A stretch of DNA of 64,000 nt, taken from Geomobilimonas luticola. Its GTDB lineage: Bacteria; Desulfobacterota; Desulfuromonadia; Geobacterales; Geobacteraceae. Location of the stretch: the NCBI RefSeq assembly GCF_018476905.1, contig NZ_JAHCVK010000004.1:124001-188000 (forward strand), read 5' to 3'. A program made the translations under genes and the position numbers. Positions 8,522 to 17,866 of the stretch are shown one piece after another. Positions within the stretch are counted from its first letter, which is position 1, and each line of letters starts with the position of its first letter. Below the pieces are notes generated by a model. It saw only the letters and a program-made list of their open reading frames with translations, was not told the DNA's origin and made no database searches.

Positions 8522-9346
8522 TCACGCACCCTCCGCCTTGAGTTCAACATGGGCGGCCTCCCCCTGCGCGCCAAAGGGTTTGAGGGGCTTCCCGTTGAAT
8601 TCTCCTTCGATGCCGCCGGCATTCCCCAAGTCAAGAGTGAAAATCCGCTCCCCCTTCCACTCGATCAGGTCCCCTGCCTTCAGGTCGTACTGCTGGGAAA
8701 CAGCACCATCGATAGTAATATTCAACCAGCTGTCCTGATTTATCTTGAGGCGCAGAACAATCCCGTTCCCCGACTGCTCGGAAGGGGTAATGGTAACCTC
8801 GGGAAGGGAAGGTTCGGGTAACGTTGCCGGGAGAGTTGCGGCGACCGTCGCGGAAGTTCTGACCGTCTGCACCGGAACCGGCACGCTTGCCACGGGAGAC
8901 GGGACAGGGGTCTGGGGGGGAAGCTGTTTCGCCCCTTTATCATCGAAGAAATATGCTGCCACGAGAACCAGGGAAAGGAGTATGGATGGTATGAGCCAGC
9001 GCCCCTTGCCGCGCTTCGGGGGGAGTTCCTGTCGGGCCGGCTTCTTCTCGATGACTGTCCGGACAGGCTGAGGAGAGGTGTCACGCTCGTACATCGCCAC
9101 AACGGCATCGCCCGAAAGCCCCAGGAAGCTGGCATAAATGCGCAGGAACCCCTTGACATAGGCAGCATTGGGAAGCTTGTCAAACCTCTCCTCTTCGAGG
9201 GCGACTAGATAATTTTTTCCGATGCGGGTTATCCGGGCTGCATCGTCCAGATGCAGCCCGCGCGCCTCGCGGGTTTGCCGCAGGTAAGCTCCAACCGGCT
9301 TTTCGCCGTTATGGCCGGGAACCGGGTCAGACAAGCCGCCCCTCAC
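8522..9346 (-). CDS. RodZ-like helix-turn-helix membrane protein
   Basis: 274 residues: an Xre/RodZ-type helix-turn-helix (about 15-85; VGAYLRQTREARGLHLDDAARITRI), one transmembrane helix (about 120-138; WLIPSILLSLVLVAAYFF), a proline/valine-rich linker and a C-terminal beta-rich DUF4115 domain (about 190-270). This is the RodZ layout; RodZ couples MreB to the cell envelope and sets rod shape. The open frame begins with GTG overlapping the pilW-like stop (GTGA); a TTG four codons later has a better spaced GAGGGG site, so the exact start is uncertain. No transcription role should be assumed from the HTH. Confidence 0.85.
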   Translation of the reverse strand: MRGGLSDPVPGHNGEKPVGAYLRQTREARGLHLDDAARITRIGKNYLVALEEERFDKLPNAAYVKGFLRIYASFLGLSGDAVVAMYERDTSPQPVRTVIEKKPARQELPPKRGKGRWLIPSILLSLVLVAAYFFDDKGAKQLPPQTPVPSPVASVPVPVQTVRTSATVAATLPATLPEPSLPEVTITPSEQSGNGIVLRLKINQDSWLNITIDGAVSQQYDLKAGDLIEWKGERIFTLDLGNAGGIEGEFNGKPLKPFGAQGEAAHVELKAEGA

Positions 9347-10089
9347 TTGAGCACATCGAGGTACTCCCTGGCGAGTTGACCAAGCTCGGACTCGGGGGCA
9401 ATGCGCAGCACTTCGCGAAAAGCGGTCGCGGCAGCCCTGTTTTCCTTCTGCTTCAGGTAGGCAAGTCCGAGGTTATAGTGGGCATTGGCATAATTGCTGT
9501 TGAGCTCGATCGCCCGGTTGTACTCTCCAATCGCCAGATCGATCTTGTCCATGGCGAAATAAACCTTGCCCAGGTTGAGCCGGGCCCGGGGTTCACGGGG
9601 ATTGTTGCCGACGACCGAGCGCAGGACGGACAGAGCGCGGGGATAATCCCCCTTGTTGAAATAGGCTATGCCCAGATTGACACTGGCAGCCTCCTGGTTT
9701 TGGAAAAATATGTCTTCCGACACTATCTTGAACTGGATGATCGCATCGTCCCAGCGTTTCATCTCCAGATAGTCAACCCCAAGGTCATTGCGGGCGCTGG
9801 AATTATTCGGCTTCAAGGCCAGGGATTTCAGGTATCGCTGTTCGGCGAGGTCGTATTTCTTCTTTTCGAAATAGGTCCTGCCCAGATAATAGAGGAGTTC
9901 CGGGTCATCCGGCGTGAGTTTTTCCGCCTCGGTGAACTCGACCAGTGCGCTGGTGTAATTCCCTTCCGTGAAATTGGAAAGACCCATCTGGTAATGGTAG
10001 GATGCCTTTTTGGCAGTGGCGGAATTCACCGCACAGGAAAGGCAGAGAGAGGAAAGAATCAAGATGCCGATGAGCTTGAAGAGCTTCAC
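9343..10089 (-). CDS. pilW: PilW/PilF-like TPR lipoprotein (type IV pilus biogenesis/stability)
   Basis: 248 residues: a lipoprotein-like leader (KLFKLIGILILSSLCLSC, with Cys at about 18) followed by five or six TPR units, for example SYHYQMGLSNFTEGNYTSAL, NNSSARNDLGVDYLEMKRWD and NYANAHYNLGLAYLKQKENR. PilW/PilF helps the PilQ secretin assemble in the outer membrane. The lipobox residues are not ideal (Cys at -3), so lipidation is likely but not certain. The start is a GTG at 10089 with AAGGAG five bases upstream; the frame stays open to 10149. The ndk-rlmN-pilW-rodZ neighbourhood supports the assignment. Confidence 0.8.
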   Translation of the reverse strand: MKLFKLIGILILSSLCLSCAVNSATAKKASYHYQMGLSNFTEGNYTSALVEFTEAEKLTPDDPELLYYLGRTYFEKKKYDLAEQRYLKSLALKPNNSSARNDLGVDYLEMKRWDDAIIQFKIVSEDIFFQNQEAASVNLGIAYFNKGDYPRALSVLRSVVGNNPREPRARLNLGKVYFAMDKIDLAIGEYNRAIELNSNYANAHYNLGLAYLKQKENRAAATAFREVLRIAPESELGQLAREYLDVLK

Positions 10090-10252
10090 GTTCACTCCTT
10101 GTCCCGACGGGTCGGGGCACCTTGCCGGCAATGCGCACCGGAGCCGCAAACGTTTATCCGTAAGGAGATAATAGCTTCCGGATGTGGAAATTACCAGATT
10201 TGCACGGTCCTGTCAATCACGGTGCCGGGCGAACGCAGGCGGAGTGGTATGT

Positions 10253-11167
10253 TCAGCCGTCAAGACCTTCGAAATGGGTCATGGACCTAAAGGTACGGTA
10301 GCGCTCCTCGATCTCGCGGTAGTCCAGGCTTTTCAGACGATTGAGGCTGAAATCCTCCACGTTGAAGGATGCCATGACGCTGCCGAAGACGATACTCTGG
10401 CGTATTCCCTCGTCGGAGAGGTTTCCCGTATTGGCAAGATACCCCATCATCCCTCCGGCAAAGGTATCGCCGGCCCCGGTCGGGTCGAACACCTCTTCCA
10501 GCGGATAGGCGGGTGCTGCGAAGATGGATGATGCCGTGAACATCAGCACACCGTACTCACCCCGCTTGACCACCAGCCGTTTGCAGCCGAGAGAGACAAT
10601 CTGCCGGGCCGCCTTGACCAGATTCGCCTCGCCGGTGAACTGGCGTGCCTCTCCTTCGTTGATGACCACCATATCCACCCGTTGCAGCACCTTTTTCAGT
10701 GCTTCCGGCTTGGAGGATATCCAGAAATTCATGGTATCGCATGCCACCAACCGGGGATGTCGCACCTGGTCGAGCACTTCAAGCTGGAGGTCGGGATCGA
10801 TATTGGCCAGAAAGAGATAGTCTGCCTCCCGATATGCTTCGGGAAGGTCGGGACGGAACTGGGTCAAGACGTTGAGCTGGGTATCGAGGGTCTGGGCCTC
10901 GTTCAGGTCGTAGCCATAGCGGCCTGTCCAGTGGAAAGTCTTGCCGGGGATGCACGCCAATCCGCTGACATCTATATCTCGGGAGCGGAGGAACCGCACA
11001 TGCTCTTCGGGAAAATCCTCTCCCACCACCGCCACCAGCGAGACATCGGTGAAAAAGCTTGCCGATGTGGAGAAATAGGTGGCCGAACCACCGAGCACAT
11101 TCTCCCCCCTGCCGAAAGGTGTTTCCACCGTATCGAATGCCACCGTACCGACAACGACAATGCCCAT
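10253..11167 (-). CDS. PfkB-family carbohydrate/nucleoside kinase
   Basis: 304 residues of the ribokinase/PfkB fold: N-terminal VGTVAFDTVETPFG and GGSATYFSTSASFF, and the C-terminal anion-hole/catalytic signature DPTGAGDTFAGG (about 243-254) with the catalytic Asp. It would phosphorylate a sugar or nucleoside with ATP; the substrate cannot be read from sequence. It follows mtnP by 16 bases on the same strand, so a role in handling adenosine, ribose or a methylthioribose derivative is a reasonable inference and no more. The start ATG has GAGGAGA upstream. Confidence 0.9.
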   Translation of the reverse strand: MGIVVVGTVAFDTVETPFGRGENVLGGSATYFSTSASFFTDVSLVAVVGEDFPEEHVRFLRSRDIDVSGLACIPGKTFHWTGRYGYDLNEAQTLDTQLNVLTQFRPDLPEAYREADYLFLANIDPDLQLEVLDQVRHPRLVACDTMNFWISSKPEALKKVLQRVDMVVINEGEARQFTGEANLVKAARQIVSLGCKRLVVKRGEYGVLMFTASSIFAAPAYPLEEVFDPTGAGDTFAGGMMGYLANTGNLSDEGIRQSIVFGSVMASFNVEDFSLNRLKSLDYREIEERYRTFRSMTHFEGLDG

Positions 11168-11183
11168 GAGGCTGTCTCCTCGC

Positions 11184-12047
11184 TTAAAGGTATTTTCCGA
11201 TTATCAGATCGAGTTTCTGGCGCGTCCCCTCAGGGATGTGCGACTTTTCGGTGATTATGGAGAACTGCATGGCCGTTGCACAGGAACAGCTGCGCTCGCC
11301 ACCGATCTCGGCAACGGCATGGCGTATGATGTTCTTGGCCATGGCCACATTCTGCTTGATGATGGCGACGATCGCATCGACGGTCACATCGTCGTGATGT
11401 TCGTGCCAGCAGTCGTAGTCGGTGGAAAGCGCAATGGTACCGTAGCATATCTCCGCCTCACGGGCCAGCTTCGCCTCGGTCAGGTTGGTCATGCCGATGA
11501 CCGAAACACCGAAGGACCGATAGAGGAGGGACTCGGCGCGGGTCGAGAATGCGGGTCCCTCCATGCAGACATACGTGCCACCCTTGTGCACGGTGGCTCC
11601 CGCCGCACGTGCAGCCGTGTAGAGGATGTCCGAAAGGGAACCGCAGACCGGGTCGGCAAAGCCCGCATGGGCCACGACGCCATCGCCGAAAAAGGTGTCC
11701 TTTCTGACCCCCTTGGTGCGATCAATGAACTGGTCGGGGATGACGATATCCCCCGGCGGGATATCCTCCTTCATGCTTCCCACGGCCGAAACGGAGATGA
11801 TCCGCTCTACCCCGAGTTTCTTCATGCCGTAGATGTTTGCCCGGTAGTTCACCTCCGAAGGGAGGAGGCGATGTCCCCGACCATGGCGGGGGAGAAATAC
11901 CATCCGCACCCCGTCCAGCATGCCGGTGACAAATTCGTCGGAGGGAGCGCCGAACGGCGTGTCGACCGTCACCCTCTGAATATCCGTCAGCCCCTCCATC
12001 TCATAGAGCCCGCTGCCACCGATGACACCGACAATCTGTTCCGTCAT
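11184..12047 (-). CDS. mtnP: S-methyl-5'-thioadenosine phosphorylase
   Basis: 287 residues, purine nucleoside phosphorylase family 2. It cleaves methylthioadenosine with phosphate to adenine and methylthioribose-1-phosphate, recycling the by-product of polyamine and radical SAM chemistry. Visible motifs: [14 protein letters not shown] (phosphate site), [35 protein letters not shown], and the purine-site segment [15 protein letters not shown] followed by [15 protein letters not shown] and STDYDCWHE, which are MTAP hallmarks. Start ATG with AAGGGGG. A bacterial PNP of the same family cannot be fully excluded, since some accept inosine or adenosine. Confidence 0.92.
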   Translation of the reverse strand: MTEQIVGVIGGSGLYEMEGLTDIQRVTVDTPFGAPSDEFVTGMLDGVRMVFLPRHGRGHRLLPSEVNYRANIYGMKKLGVERIISVSAVGSMKEDIPPGDIVIPDQFIDRTKGVRKDTFFGDGVVAHAGFADPVCGSLSDILYTAARAAGATVHKGGTYVCMEGPAFSTRAESLLYRSFGVSVIGMTNLTEAKLAREAEICYGTIALSTDYDCWHEHHDDVTVDAIVAIIKQNVAMAKNIIRHAVAEIGGERSCSCATAMQFSIITEKSHIPEGTRQKLDLIIGKYL

Positions 12048-12092
12048 TTCCGCCCCCTTGTATCGAGCCTGATGTGGATTTGAACGCTGAAT

Positions 12093-13130
12093 TTAGAGCG
12101 TTGAACCTTGAGCGGATTCCAGCCGCCCCTTCAACTGCCCACAGGCAGCCGAGATATCGCCTCCCCGGCTTGCCCGGGTAATGACGGTGAAGTGTTTGTC
12201 CAGCAGGTATTTGTGGAAGCGATCTATAGCCTCCTGGGTGGGCGCCCGGAAAGAGCACCCCTCATGCTCGTTGAACGCAATCAGGTTGATCTTGCAGGGG
12301 ATATCGCTCACGAGCTTGACCAACCTGCGCGCATCATCGAGGGTATCGTTCAGATCCCTGATAAGCACGTATTCGAAGGTAATATAGCGGCGGGACGGCA
12401 GGGGAAAGCGCTTGCAGGCGGCAAGCAGCTCCTTGAGAGGGTATCTGCGGTTGACCGGCATGATCCGGTCACGCAACTCGTCGGTGGTGGCGTTGAGGGA
12501 AACGGCCAGATTGACCGTAACCGATGCCCCGAGAATGTCCAGTTCAGGAACAAGGCCGGAGGTAGAGACCGTCACCCGGCGGTTCGAGAACTGCAGACCG
12601 TCGTTGTCGATGAGTACCTTGATGGCAGGGACGACATTGTCCAGGTTTGCCAGCGGTTCCCCCATCCCCATGAAGACGATATTCCGTATATCGGCGTCCC
12701 GTTTCACGCTACAGACCTGGTTGACAATTTCCGCAGTGGTCAGGTTGCGGGTAAACCGGAAGGTACCGGTGAGACAGAACTCGCATGCCATGGCGCAACC
12801 GACCTGGCTGGAGATGCAGAGGGTATTGCGCCCTTCATCCGGTATCAGCACCGACTCCACGCGGGCACCATCTTCCAGACGGAAGAGGTACTTTCGCGTT
12901 CCGTCCGTGGAAACTTCCACCACTTCCGGTTGCAGGTCGCTGACGCGAGCGGCAGCAGCCAGTTCGGCACGAAATTCCCGGGAAAGGTTGGTCATCGACG
13001 CAAAGTCGGTCACGCCCTGCTGGTAGATCCATTTGAAGATCTGCCGGGCACGGAAACGCTCTTTCCCCTGCCCCGCGATGAAGGCTTCGAGGTCAGCGAG
13101 GGTCAAATTTTTCAGGTCAACGTTAGCCAT
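12093..13130 (-). CDS. rlmN: Dual-specificity 23S rRNA A2503 / tRNA A37 C2-methyltransferase
   Basis: 345 residues of the RlmN radical SAM family. The [4Fe-4S] site is in [12 protein letters not shown] (CxxxCxxC, about residues 111-118), with the RlmN segments [13 protein letters not shown] and [12 protein letters not shown] and the methyl-carrying Cys in GCSFRAPTQ or the late AACGQL segment (the conserved C-terminal Cys of this family is in SAACGQL). Methylates C2 of A2503 in 23S rRNA, and of A37 in some tRNAs. It is separated from the upstream ndk by a terminator, so it probably has its own promoter. The order ndk-rlmN-pilW-rodZ is widely conserved. Confidence 0.96.
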   Translation of the reverse strand: MANVDLKNLTLADLEAFIAGQGKERFRARQIFKWIYQQGVTDFASMTNLSREFRAELAAAARVSDLQPEVVEVSTDGTRKYLFRLEDGARVESVLIPDEGRNTLCISSQVGCAMACEFCLTGTFRFTRNLTTAEIVNQVCSVKRDADIRNIVFMGMGEPLANLDNVVPAIKVLIDNDGLQFSNRRVTVSTSGLVPELDILGASVTVNLAVSLNATTDELRDRIMPVNRRYPLKELLAACKRFPLPSRRYITFEYVLIRDLNDTLDDARRLVKLVSDIPCKINLIAFNEHEGCSFRAPTQEAIDRFHKYLLDKHFTVITRASRGGDISAACGQLKGRLESAQGSTL

Positions 13131-13143
13131 GGGTACGGATATG

Positions 13144-13168
13144 AAAAAGCCCTTCGTATGAAGGGCTT
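13144..13168 (-). terminator. Rho-independent terminator after ndk
   Basis: On the minus strand AAGCCCTT and AAGGGCTT pair around a six-base loop (13147-13168) and a run of T follows (13144-13148). It lies 25 bases beyond the ndk stop and just before the rlmN start. Confidence 0.9.
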
Positions 13169-13192
13169 ATCGTGATCTCAGTTCAGTTCGGT

Positions 13193-13606
13193 TCAGACCA
13201 GTTCAAGTTGACTGAAAAAATAGGGAATTTCGAAAGCGGCCGTTTCCGGAGCATCGGAACCATGGGCCGAATTCTCTTCGATGCTGACCCCGAATTCCTT
13301 GCGGATGGTTCCGGGCTCTGCATTGGCCGGATTTGTCGCTCCCATAACCTCGCGCCACTTGGCAATTGCGTTTTCCCGCTCCAGCACCAGCACCACCACG
13401 GGGCTACGCGACATGAACGCGCAGAGGTCGTTGAAGAAGGGGCGCTCCTTGTGGACATAGTAGAACCCTTCCGCCTGGGCCTTGCTCAGATGAATCTTCT
13501 TCATACCCACTATGCTGAAACCAGCTTCTTCGATCTTGGCCAGCACCTTGCCGGTTATCTTGCGCTCCACGGCATCGGGCTTGATGATAGCAAATGTTCT
13601 TTCCAT
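13193..13606 (-). CDS. ndk: Nucleoside diphosphate kinase
   Basis: 137 residues, the usual length. Transfers the gamma phosphate from ATP to nucleoside diphosphates through a phosphohistidine; the active-site His is in [10 protein letters not shown] (about residue 117). Other signatures are [18 protein letters not shown] at the start and [18 protein letters not shown] before the active site. SD sequence AGGAGG precedes the ATG. It is transcribed alone, with a promoter at 13656-13684 and a terminator at 13144-13168. Confidence 0.97.
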   Translation of the reverse strand: MERTFAIIKPDAVERKITGKVLAKIEEAGFSIVGMKKIHLSKAQAEGFYYVHKERPFFNDLCAFMSRSPVVVLVLERENAIAKWREVMGATNPANAEPGTIRKEFGVSIEENSAHGSDAPETAAFEIPYFFSQLELV

Positions 13607-13655
13607 GACGTCCTCCTAGGGTTTATCGCTGTACGAGAATATACAAAGACCGGTC

Positions 13656-13684
13656 TATTTATCATGTGGTCACATGCATGTCAA
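13656..13684 (-). promoter_or_regulatory. Candidate sigma-70-type promoter of ndk
   Basis: Minus strand: perfect -35 TTGACA (13679-13684), 17-base spacer, weak -10 TAAATA (13656-13661), about 50 bases before the ndk start codon. The -10 matches only in part, so confidence is moderate. Confidence 0.5.
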
Positions 13685-13704
13685 GGGGTTTCTGGCTCGG
13701 AAAT

Positions 13705-13739
13705 AAAATAGCCTACAGAAAAAATCTGTAGGCTATTTT
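13705..13739. terminator. Bidirectional-looking terminator after the small lipoprotein gene
   Basis: Perfect 15-base stem (AAAATAGCCTACAGA with its complement) around five A residues, with T runs on the minus strand. It lies 27 bases beyond the lipoprotein stop and before the ndk promoter. Confidence 0.93.
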
Positions 13740-13765
13740 CGTCCAGAACAAACAGGAAACCGAGA

Positions 13766-13969
13766 TTACTTCTTCTCAGCCGGAGCAGCAGGGGCAGCCG
13801 GAGCAGCAGGGGCAGCCTCAGGAGCCTTGGCAGAAGACATCGGTTTCTGCTCGGGAGCTTTCTGCTCAGCAGCCGGAGCCGGAGCCGGAGCTTCCTCTTT
13901 CTTCTTGCAGCCAGCAGTGAATGCCAGCGCGAAGGTCAGGCACAGAGCCAAAGAGATCAGTTTTTTCAT
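13766..13969 (-). CDS. Small Ala/Pro-rich lipoprotein
   Basis: 67 residues. Signal peptide MKKLISLALCLTFALAFTAG followed directly by a Cys (residue 21) in a TAGC lipobox-like site, then KKKEE and a low-complexity tail of Ala-Pro and Glu repeats (APAPAPAAEQ, AAPAAPAAPAAPAEKK). The mature part is short and probably disordered, as in envelope-spanning linker lipoproteins. The frame runs back to 14077, but the ATG at 13969 with AGAGGTGA upstream starts the signal peptide, and the promoter at 14047-14074 makes the longer form impossible. Function unknown. Confidence 0.85.
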   Translation of the reverse strand: MKKLISLALCLTFALAFTAGCKKKEEAPAPAPAAEQKAPEQKPMSSAKAPEAAPAAPAAPAAPAEKK

Positions 13970-14046
13970 TGACGTAATCACCTCTTTTCTTTTTTGATTA
14001 CCATTATGGCGCGAAGCGCATGGTTTTTCGGACACAACAAATGCGA

Positions 14047-14074
14047 AATATACTACCTTTGAAACAAATGTCAA
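14047..14074 (-). promoter_or_regulatory. Strong sigma-70-type promoter of the small lipoprotein gene
   Basis: Minus strand: -35 TTGACA (14069-14074), 16-base spacer, -10 TATATT (14047-14052). Together with the perfect terminator it suggests an abundant short monocistronic transcript. Confidence 0.75.
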
Positions 14075-14158
14075 CATTTTTTTAGCCGCCTATAATTTTT
14101 CCTTAACCCGGGATTTCAACCAGTTAGACTGCGTCGTAAACACCACGTGGAATAGCGG

Positions 14159-15586
14159 TTACAGATTAATGCAGACCATTTTGATGTTCGTCATCTCCTC
14201 CATGGCATAACGCACCCCTTCGCGCCCCAAACCACTCTCCTTGTTACCTCCGTAGGGCATATGGTCAACCCTGAACGTGGGCACGTCGTTGATGATGACG
14301 CCACCGACATCCAGTCTTTTGACGGCCTTGAACGCCTTGTTGATGTCACTGGTATAGACCCCTGCCTGGAGACCGTACACCGAGTCGTCCGCCATATCCA
14401 GAGCCTCGTCAAAAGTATCGTAGGGAAGAATTGAGACGATGGGAGCGAACACCTCTGAACACATTACCTTCATCTCTCGGGTCACGCCGGTCAGGATGGT
14501 CGGTTGCAGGCAGTTGCCGACCGCCTCGCCACCGGCAGCAACGACAGCCCCCATGTTTTTGGCCTCTTCAAGCCATTCCAGCGACCTGGCAAGTTCCTTG
14601 CGACTGATCATCGGCCCGATGTCACACCCCTTGTCCAGGGGGTCGCCAACCTTGAGCTGGCGTGTTGCGGCAACAAACTTGTCGACGAATTCCGCATAGC
14701 GGTTGCGGTGGACGAATATCCTCTGCACCGAGATGCAGACCTGCCCCGAGTTGGCAAAACTTCCGACGACACAGCGGCCGACCGCGGCATCCACATCACC
14801 GTCCTCCTCGATAATAGTGGGTGAATTGGAGCCGAGTTCCAGGGTCACCCGTTTCAGGCCGCAACGCGCCTTGATCTCCCTTCCCACCGGTGGACTGCCG
14901 GTAAAGGTGATCATGGCAAGACGCTCGTCCTCAACGAGGCGGTTGCCGACGGTGACGCCACTCCCGATGACCAGGTTGAGGGCACCGGCAGGCAAACCGG
15001 CCTCCATCAGGATTTCAGCAAGCTTGATGGAGGCAAGGGGGGTCTTTGTGGCGGGTTTAAGCACCAGTGCATTGCCTGCGGCAAGTGCGGGAGCCACCTT
15101 GTGAACCACCAGGTTCAGGGGGAAATTAAAGGGGGTAATCGCCCCGATCACGCCAATGGGGGTGCGCAGGTAAAATCCGAAACGACCGGCAGATACCGGC
15201 GAAGCATCCATAGGAACAAGTTCCCCGTGGCTCGCCTTGGCCTCGAGGGCGGCAAAGCGCAGCGTCTCGGAACTCCGCTCTGCCTCGGACAGGGCGAATT
15301 TCCACGATTTGCCCGCCTCACACGCAATGATTTCCGCCACCTCTTCCTTGTCCCGCAGTATGAAATCTGCCGCACGGTTGAGGATGTCAGACCGTTTATA
15401 TGCCGGCAACGAGGCCATCACGGCGGCCCCCTTGAGTGCAGCCTCAATGGCGCGGTCCACTTCTGCGGCAGTTGCCTCGGGAACAATGCCGATCACTGAA
15501 TCGTCATAGGGGTTGACAACCTCAATCCCGGGCCAGCCGTCACCAACCCACTCGCCACCAACAAGTACCCTGTAACGTTTTGCCAT
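14159..15586 (-). CDS. NAD(P)-dependent aldehyde dehydrogenase (lactaldehyde/glyceraldehyde-3-phosphate-DH-like)
   Basis: 475 residues, ALDH superfamily. Oxidises an aldehyde to the acid through a thiohemiacetal. The general base Glu is in TLELGSNSPTIIEED and the nucleophile Cys in FANSGQVCISVQRIF; PFNFPLNLVVHKVAPALAAG and TFTGSPPVGREI are cofactor-site segments. The LELGSNSP wording is that of the lactaldehyde / non-phosphorylating GAPDH / phosphonoacetaldehyde branch, but the substrate is not determinable. The frame begins at 15622; the ATG at 15586 has CAGGAGGAA immediately upstream and starts MAKRYRVLVGGEW, typical for the family. It is divergent from amrA. Confidence 0.92.
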   Translation of the reverse strand: MAKRYRVLVGGEWVGDGWPGIEVVNPYDDSVIGIVPEATAAEVDRAIEAALKGAAVMASLPAYKRSDILNRAADFILRDKEEVAEIIACEAGKSWKFALSEAERSSETLRFAALEAKASHGELVPMDASPVSAGRFGFYLRTPIGVIGAITPFNFPLNLVVHKVAPALAAGNALVLKPATKTPLASIKLAEILMEAGLPAGALNLVIGSGVTVGNRLVEDERLAMITFTGSPPVGREIKARCGLKRVTLELGSNSPTIIEEDGDVDAAVGRCVVGSFANSGQVCISVQRIFVHRNRYAEFVDKFVAATRQLKVGDPLDKGCDIGPMISRKELARSLEWLEEAKNMGAVVAAGGEAVGNCLQPTILTGVTREMKVMCSEVFAPIVSILPYDTFDEALDMADDSVYGLQAGVYTSDINKAFKAVKRLDVGGVIINDVPTFRVDHMPYGGNKESGLGREGVRYAMEEMTNIKMVCINL

Positions 15587-15685
15587 GAGTTCCTCCTGAG
15601 GAAGTCCATTAATTCTTGCCAAGCGACGGTCAAATATATTACGTTAAGAAATCATTAGCAACCAATTACCAGGGAGGATGACAGC

Positions 15686-16228
15686 GTGCAGAGCTTATTG
15701 ACCAGTGAAGAAAAGCAACTTCTGCTAGAAATCGGCCGCGAAGCCGTCGTTGCCTCCGTAACAGACGGGAAAAAAACTCCTCGTACGGTAACCCAGGCAA
15801 ACCTTCTTGCCAAACGAGGATGCTTTGTCTGCATCAAGATCAATGGTGCCTTGCGTGGCTGCATTGGCAACTTCACTGCCGACATCCCCCTCTTTCAGCA
15901 GGTTCAGGAGATGGCAGCAGCAGCGGCAACCCGCGATCCCCGGTTCTATCCCATGAAACCCTCGGATCTGAATGACTTCGAACTGGAGATCTCCGTTCTT
16001 TCCCCGCTCCAGAGCATATCCTCCCCGGACACGATCAAAGTCGGCCTGCATGGCATCTACATAGAGAAGAACTTTTCCCGGGGCGTGCTTCTTCCCCAGG
16101 TGGCAGTCGAACAGGGATGGGACCGGGAAACCTTTCTGCGTCAAACCTGCCTCAAGGCAGGACTTCACGAAAATTCCTGGATGGAGGGGGCCGCTATCTC
16201 CGTTTTCACTGCCGAAGTATTCAGTTGA
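15686..16228 (+). CDS. amrA: AMMECR1-domain protein (AmmeMemoRadiSam system protein A)
   Basis: 180 residues covering one AMMECR1 domain, with the invariant LRGCIG motif (residues 56-61) and RGCFVCIKING before it. Family members sit with Memo and radical SAM proteins in many prokaryotes; the biochemical role is unknown, and no Memo or radical SAM partner lies in this window. The start is a GTG at 15686 with AGGGAGG eight bases upstream; the ATG at 15678 is out of frame and soon stops. It ends 55 bases before a strong shared terminator. Confidence 0.92.
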   Translation: MQSLLTSEEKQLLLEIGREAVVASVTDGKKTPRTVTQANLLAKRGCFVCIKINGALRGCIGNFTADIPLFQQVQEMAAAAATRDPRFYPMKPSDLNDFELEISVLSPLQSISSPDTIKVGLHGIYIEKNFSRGVLLPQVAVEQGWDRETFLRQTCLKAGLHENSWMEGAAISVFTAEVFS

Positions 16229-16283
16229 TCCACACACGGTAGGATCTGGATGAGTGCTGCGGTGACTACCGCTTAGAATAATG

Positions 16284-16315
16284 AAAAGGGGAGGTGCATT
16301 TGCACCTCCCCTTTT
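16284..16315. terminator. Bidirectional terminator between amrA and gltA
   Basis: Perfect 15-base stem (16284-16298 with 16301-16315) around a TT loop, GC-rich inside with AAAA/TTTT ends, placed between two convergent genes. It can terminate both. Confidence 0.96.
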
Positions 16316-16340
16316 CGCGTTCAGACAATTTGCGGGCACA

Positions 16341-17669
16341 TTAGGCCAGCTTGCGGCCGCCTTCTGCAGCCCACTTCTCGAGCATCGCGGTGGTAACCGA
16401 CTTCGGACGCTCGATGGCGTAGCCGAGGCCGCGGTCCCAAGTGATGTTCGCCATGCAGCCGAGGGCGCGGCCAACACCGAAGAGGACGGTATAGAAGTCC
16501 CACTCGCGGAGGCCGTAGTACCACTGGATGACGCCGGACTGTGCATCGACGTTCGGCCAGGGGTTCTTCGCCTTGCCGTGCTCCATGAGAACGCCCGGGG
16601 CGGTCTCGAAAATCATGGCGACCAGCTTGAACAACGGATCGTCCTTAAGTCCCGGGGTTTTGAGGCAGAATTCGCGCTGCGACATGTAGCGGGGGTCGGT
16701 CTTGCGGAGAACGGCGTGGCCGTAACCCGGCACAACCTGACCGGCATTGAGGGTATCCCAGAGGGCCTTGGTGACGAGCTCTTTGGTCGGCTCTACGCCC
16801 TTGCAGTACTTCTCCTGGAACTTGATGGTCCAGTCGAGAACTTCCTGGTTGGCAAGACCGTGCAGCGGGCCGGCGAGGCCGTTGAGGCCGGCGGAGTATG
16901 CATAGTACGGGTCGGACAGGGCCGAGTGGACAAGGTGGGTGGTGTGAGCCGAGACGTTGCCGGACTCGTGGTCGGAGTGGAGGATGAAGTACATACGGGC
17001 GACGTCCTCGTACTCTTTGACCTGACCGATCATGCGGGCGAAGTTGGCGCCGCAGTCTGCGGATGCGTCGATCGGCTTCTGCTGATCGTTGCGGTACTTC
17101 AGGTTATAGATGAATGCGGCGATAACCGGGATACGGGCAACGAGATCATAGGCATCTTCGTAGACGTATTCCCAGGCGACCATCTTGTTGAACTTACCGG
17201 AGTTGTAGAAACCGGCGAACTTGGAGTCCTTCTGCAGGGCCAGGATACCGACGGAGAGCATCACCATGGGGTGGCTGTCGCGCGGCAGGGCACGAATGGC
17301 GGTGAATACGTACTCGGGAACGACCTGGCGGACTTTCCACTCTTTCACGACTTCGTCAACCTGGGCTTGGGTCGGGACATCGCCGGTGAGGAGGAAGTAC
17401 CAGAAGGACTCGACCGTCGGGTAGTCTGAGCCCGGGGCCTTGGGGAGAGCTTCAAAGGTCTCGGGGATGGTCTTGCCGCGGAAACGGATACCTTCCTGGG
17501 GATCGAGGTAGGAAATATCGGTTACCAGGGAGCGGATATCGCGGGCGCCGCCAATGCACTGGTCGATGGTCACCTGGTCGATGATGACCTTGCCGAACTC
17601 CTTGGTAAGCCTAGTGGTGCGGGGACGGAACTCCTCAATCTTCTGCTTAAGCGTTTCCTTAAGTGCCAT
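16341..17669 (-). CDS. gltA: Citrate synthase, eukaryotic-like type
   Basis: 442 residues. Condenses acetyl-CoA with oxaloacetate, the entry step of acetate oxidation by the TCA cycle. Catalytic residues are visible: His in AGPLHGLANQEV, His in GYGHAVLRKTDPRY and Asp in NVDAQSGVIQWYYG. The long N-terminus (LKQKIEEFRPRTTRLTKEFG), HSDHESGNVSAHTTHLVHSA and DPYYAYSAGLNGLAG are those of mitochondrial-type enzymes, which is the known, distinctive type in Geobacteraceae. Transcribed alone, with a promoter and palindromic operator about 200 bases upstream and a terminator downstream. Confidence 0.97.
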   Translation of the reverse strand: MALKETLKQKIEEFRPRTTRLTKEFGKVIIDQVTIDQCIGGARDIRSLVTDISYLDPQEGIRFRGKTIPETFEALPKAPGSDYPTVESFWYFLLTGDVPTQAQVDEVVKEWKVRQVVPEYVFTAIRALPRDSHPMVMLSVGILALQKDSKFAGFYNSGKFNKMVAWEYVYEDAYDLVARIPVIAAFIYNLKYRNDQQKPIDASADCGANFARMIGQVKEYEDVARMYFILHSDHESGNVSAHTTHLVHSALSDPYYAYSAGLNGLAGPLHGLANQEVLDWTIKFQEKYCKGVEPTKELVTKALWDTLNAGQVVPGYGHAVLRKTDPRYMSQREFCLKTPGLKDDPLFKLVAMIFETAPGVLMEHGKAKNPWPNVDAQSGVIQWYYGLREWDFYTVLFGVGRALGCMANITWDRGLGYAIERPKSVTTAMLEKWAAEGGRKLA

Positions 17670-17866
17670 GGTGCGTAATCTCCTTTCGTCTGGTGGTGTT
17701 AAAAAATAACATTTAAAGTAACCTAATCCCTGAAGACGCCTGAAGCCCCTCCTTTCCAGTCCTGATATACGACAAACGCAAAGATGGAACGTCTATAACC
17801 ACCCATGGATACGTATTTTGCATGATTTTAAAGAGAACGGTTACAAGGGAGGAAAAATGAGTTTTT

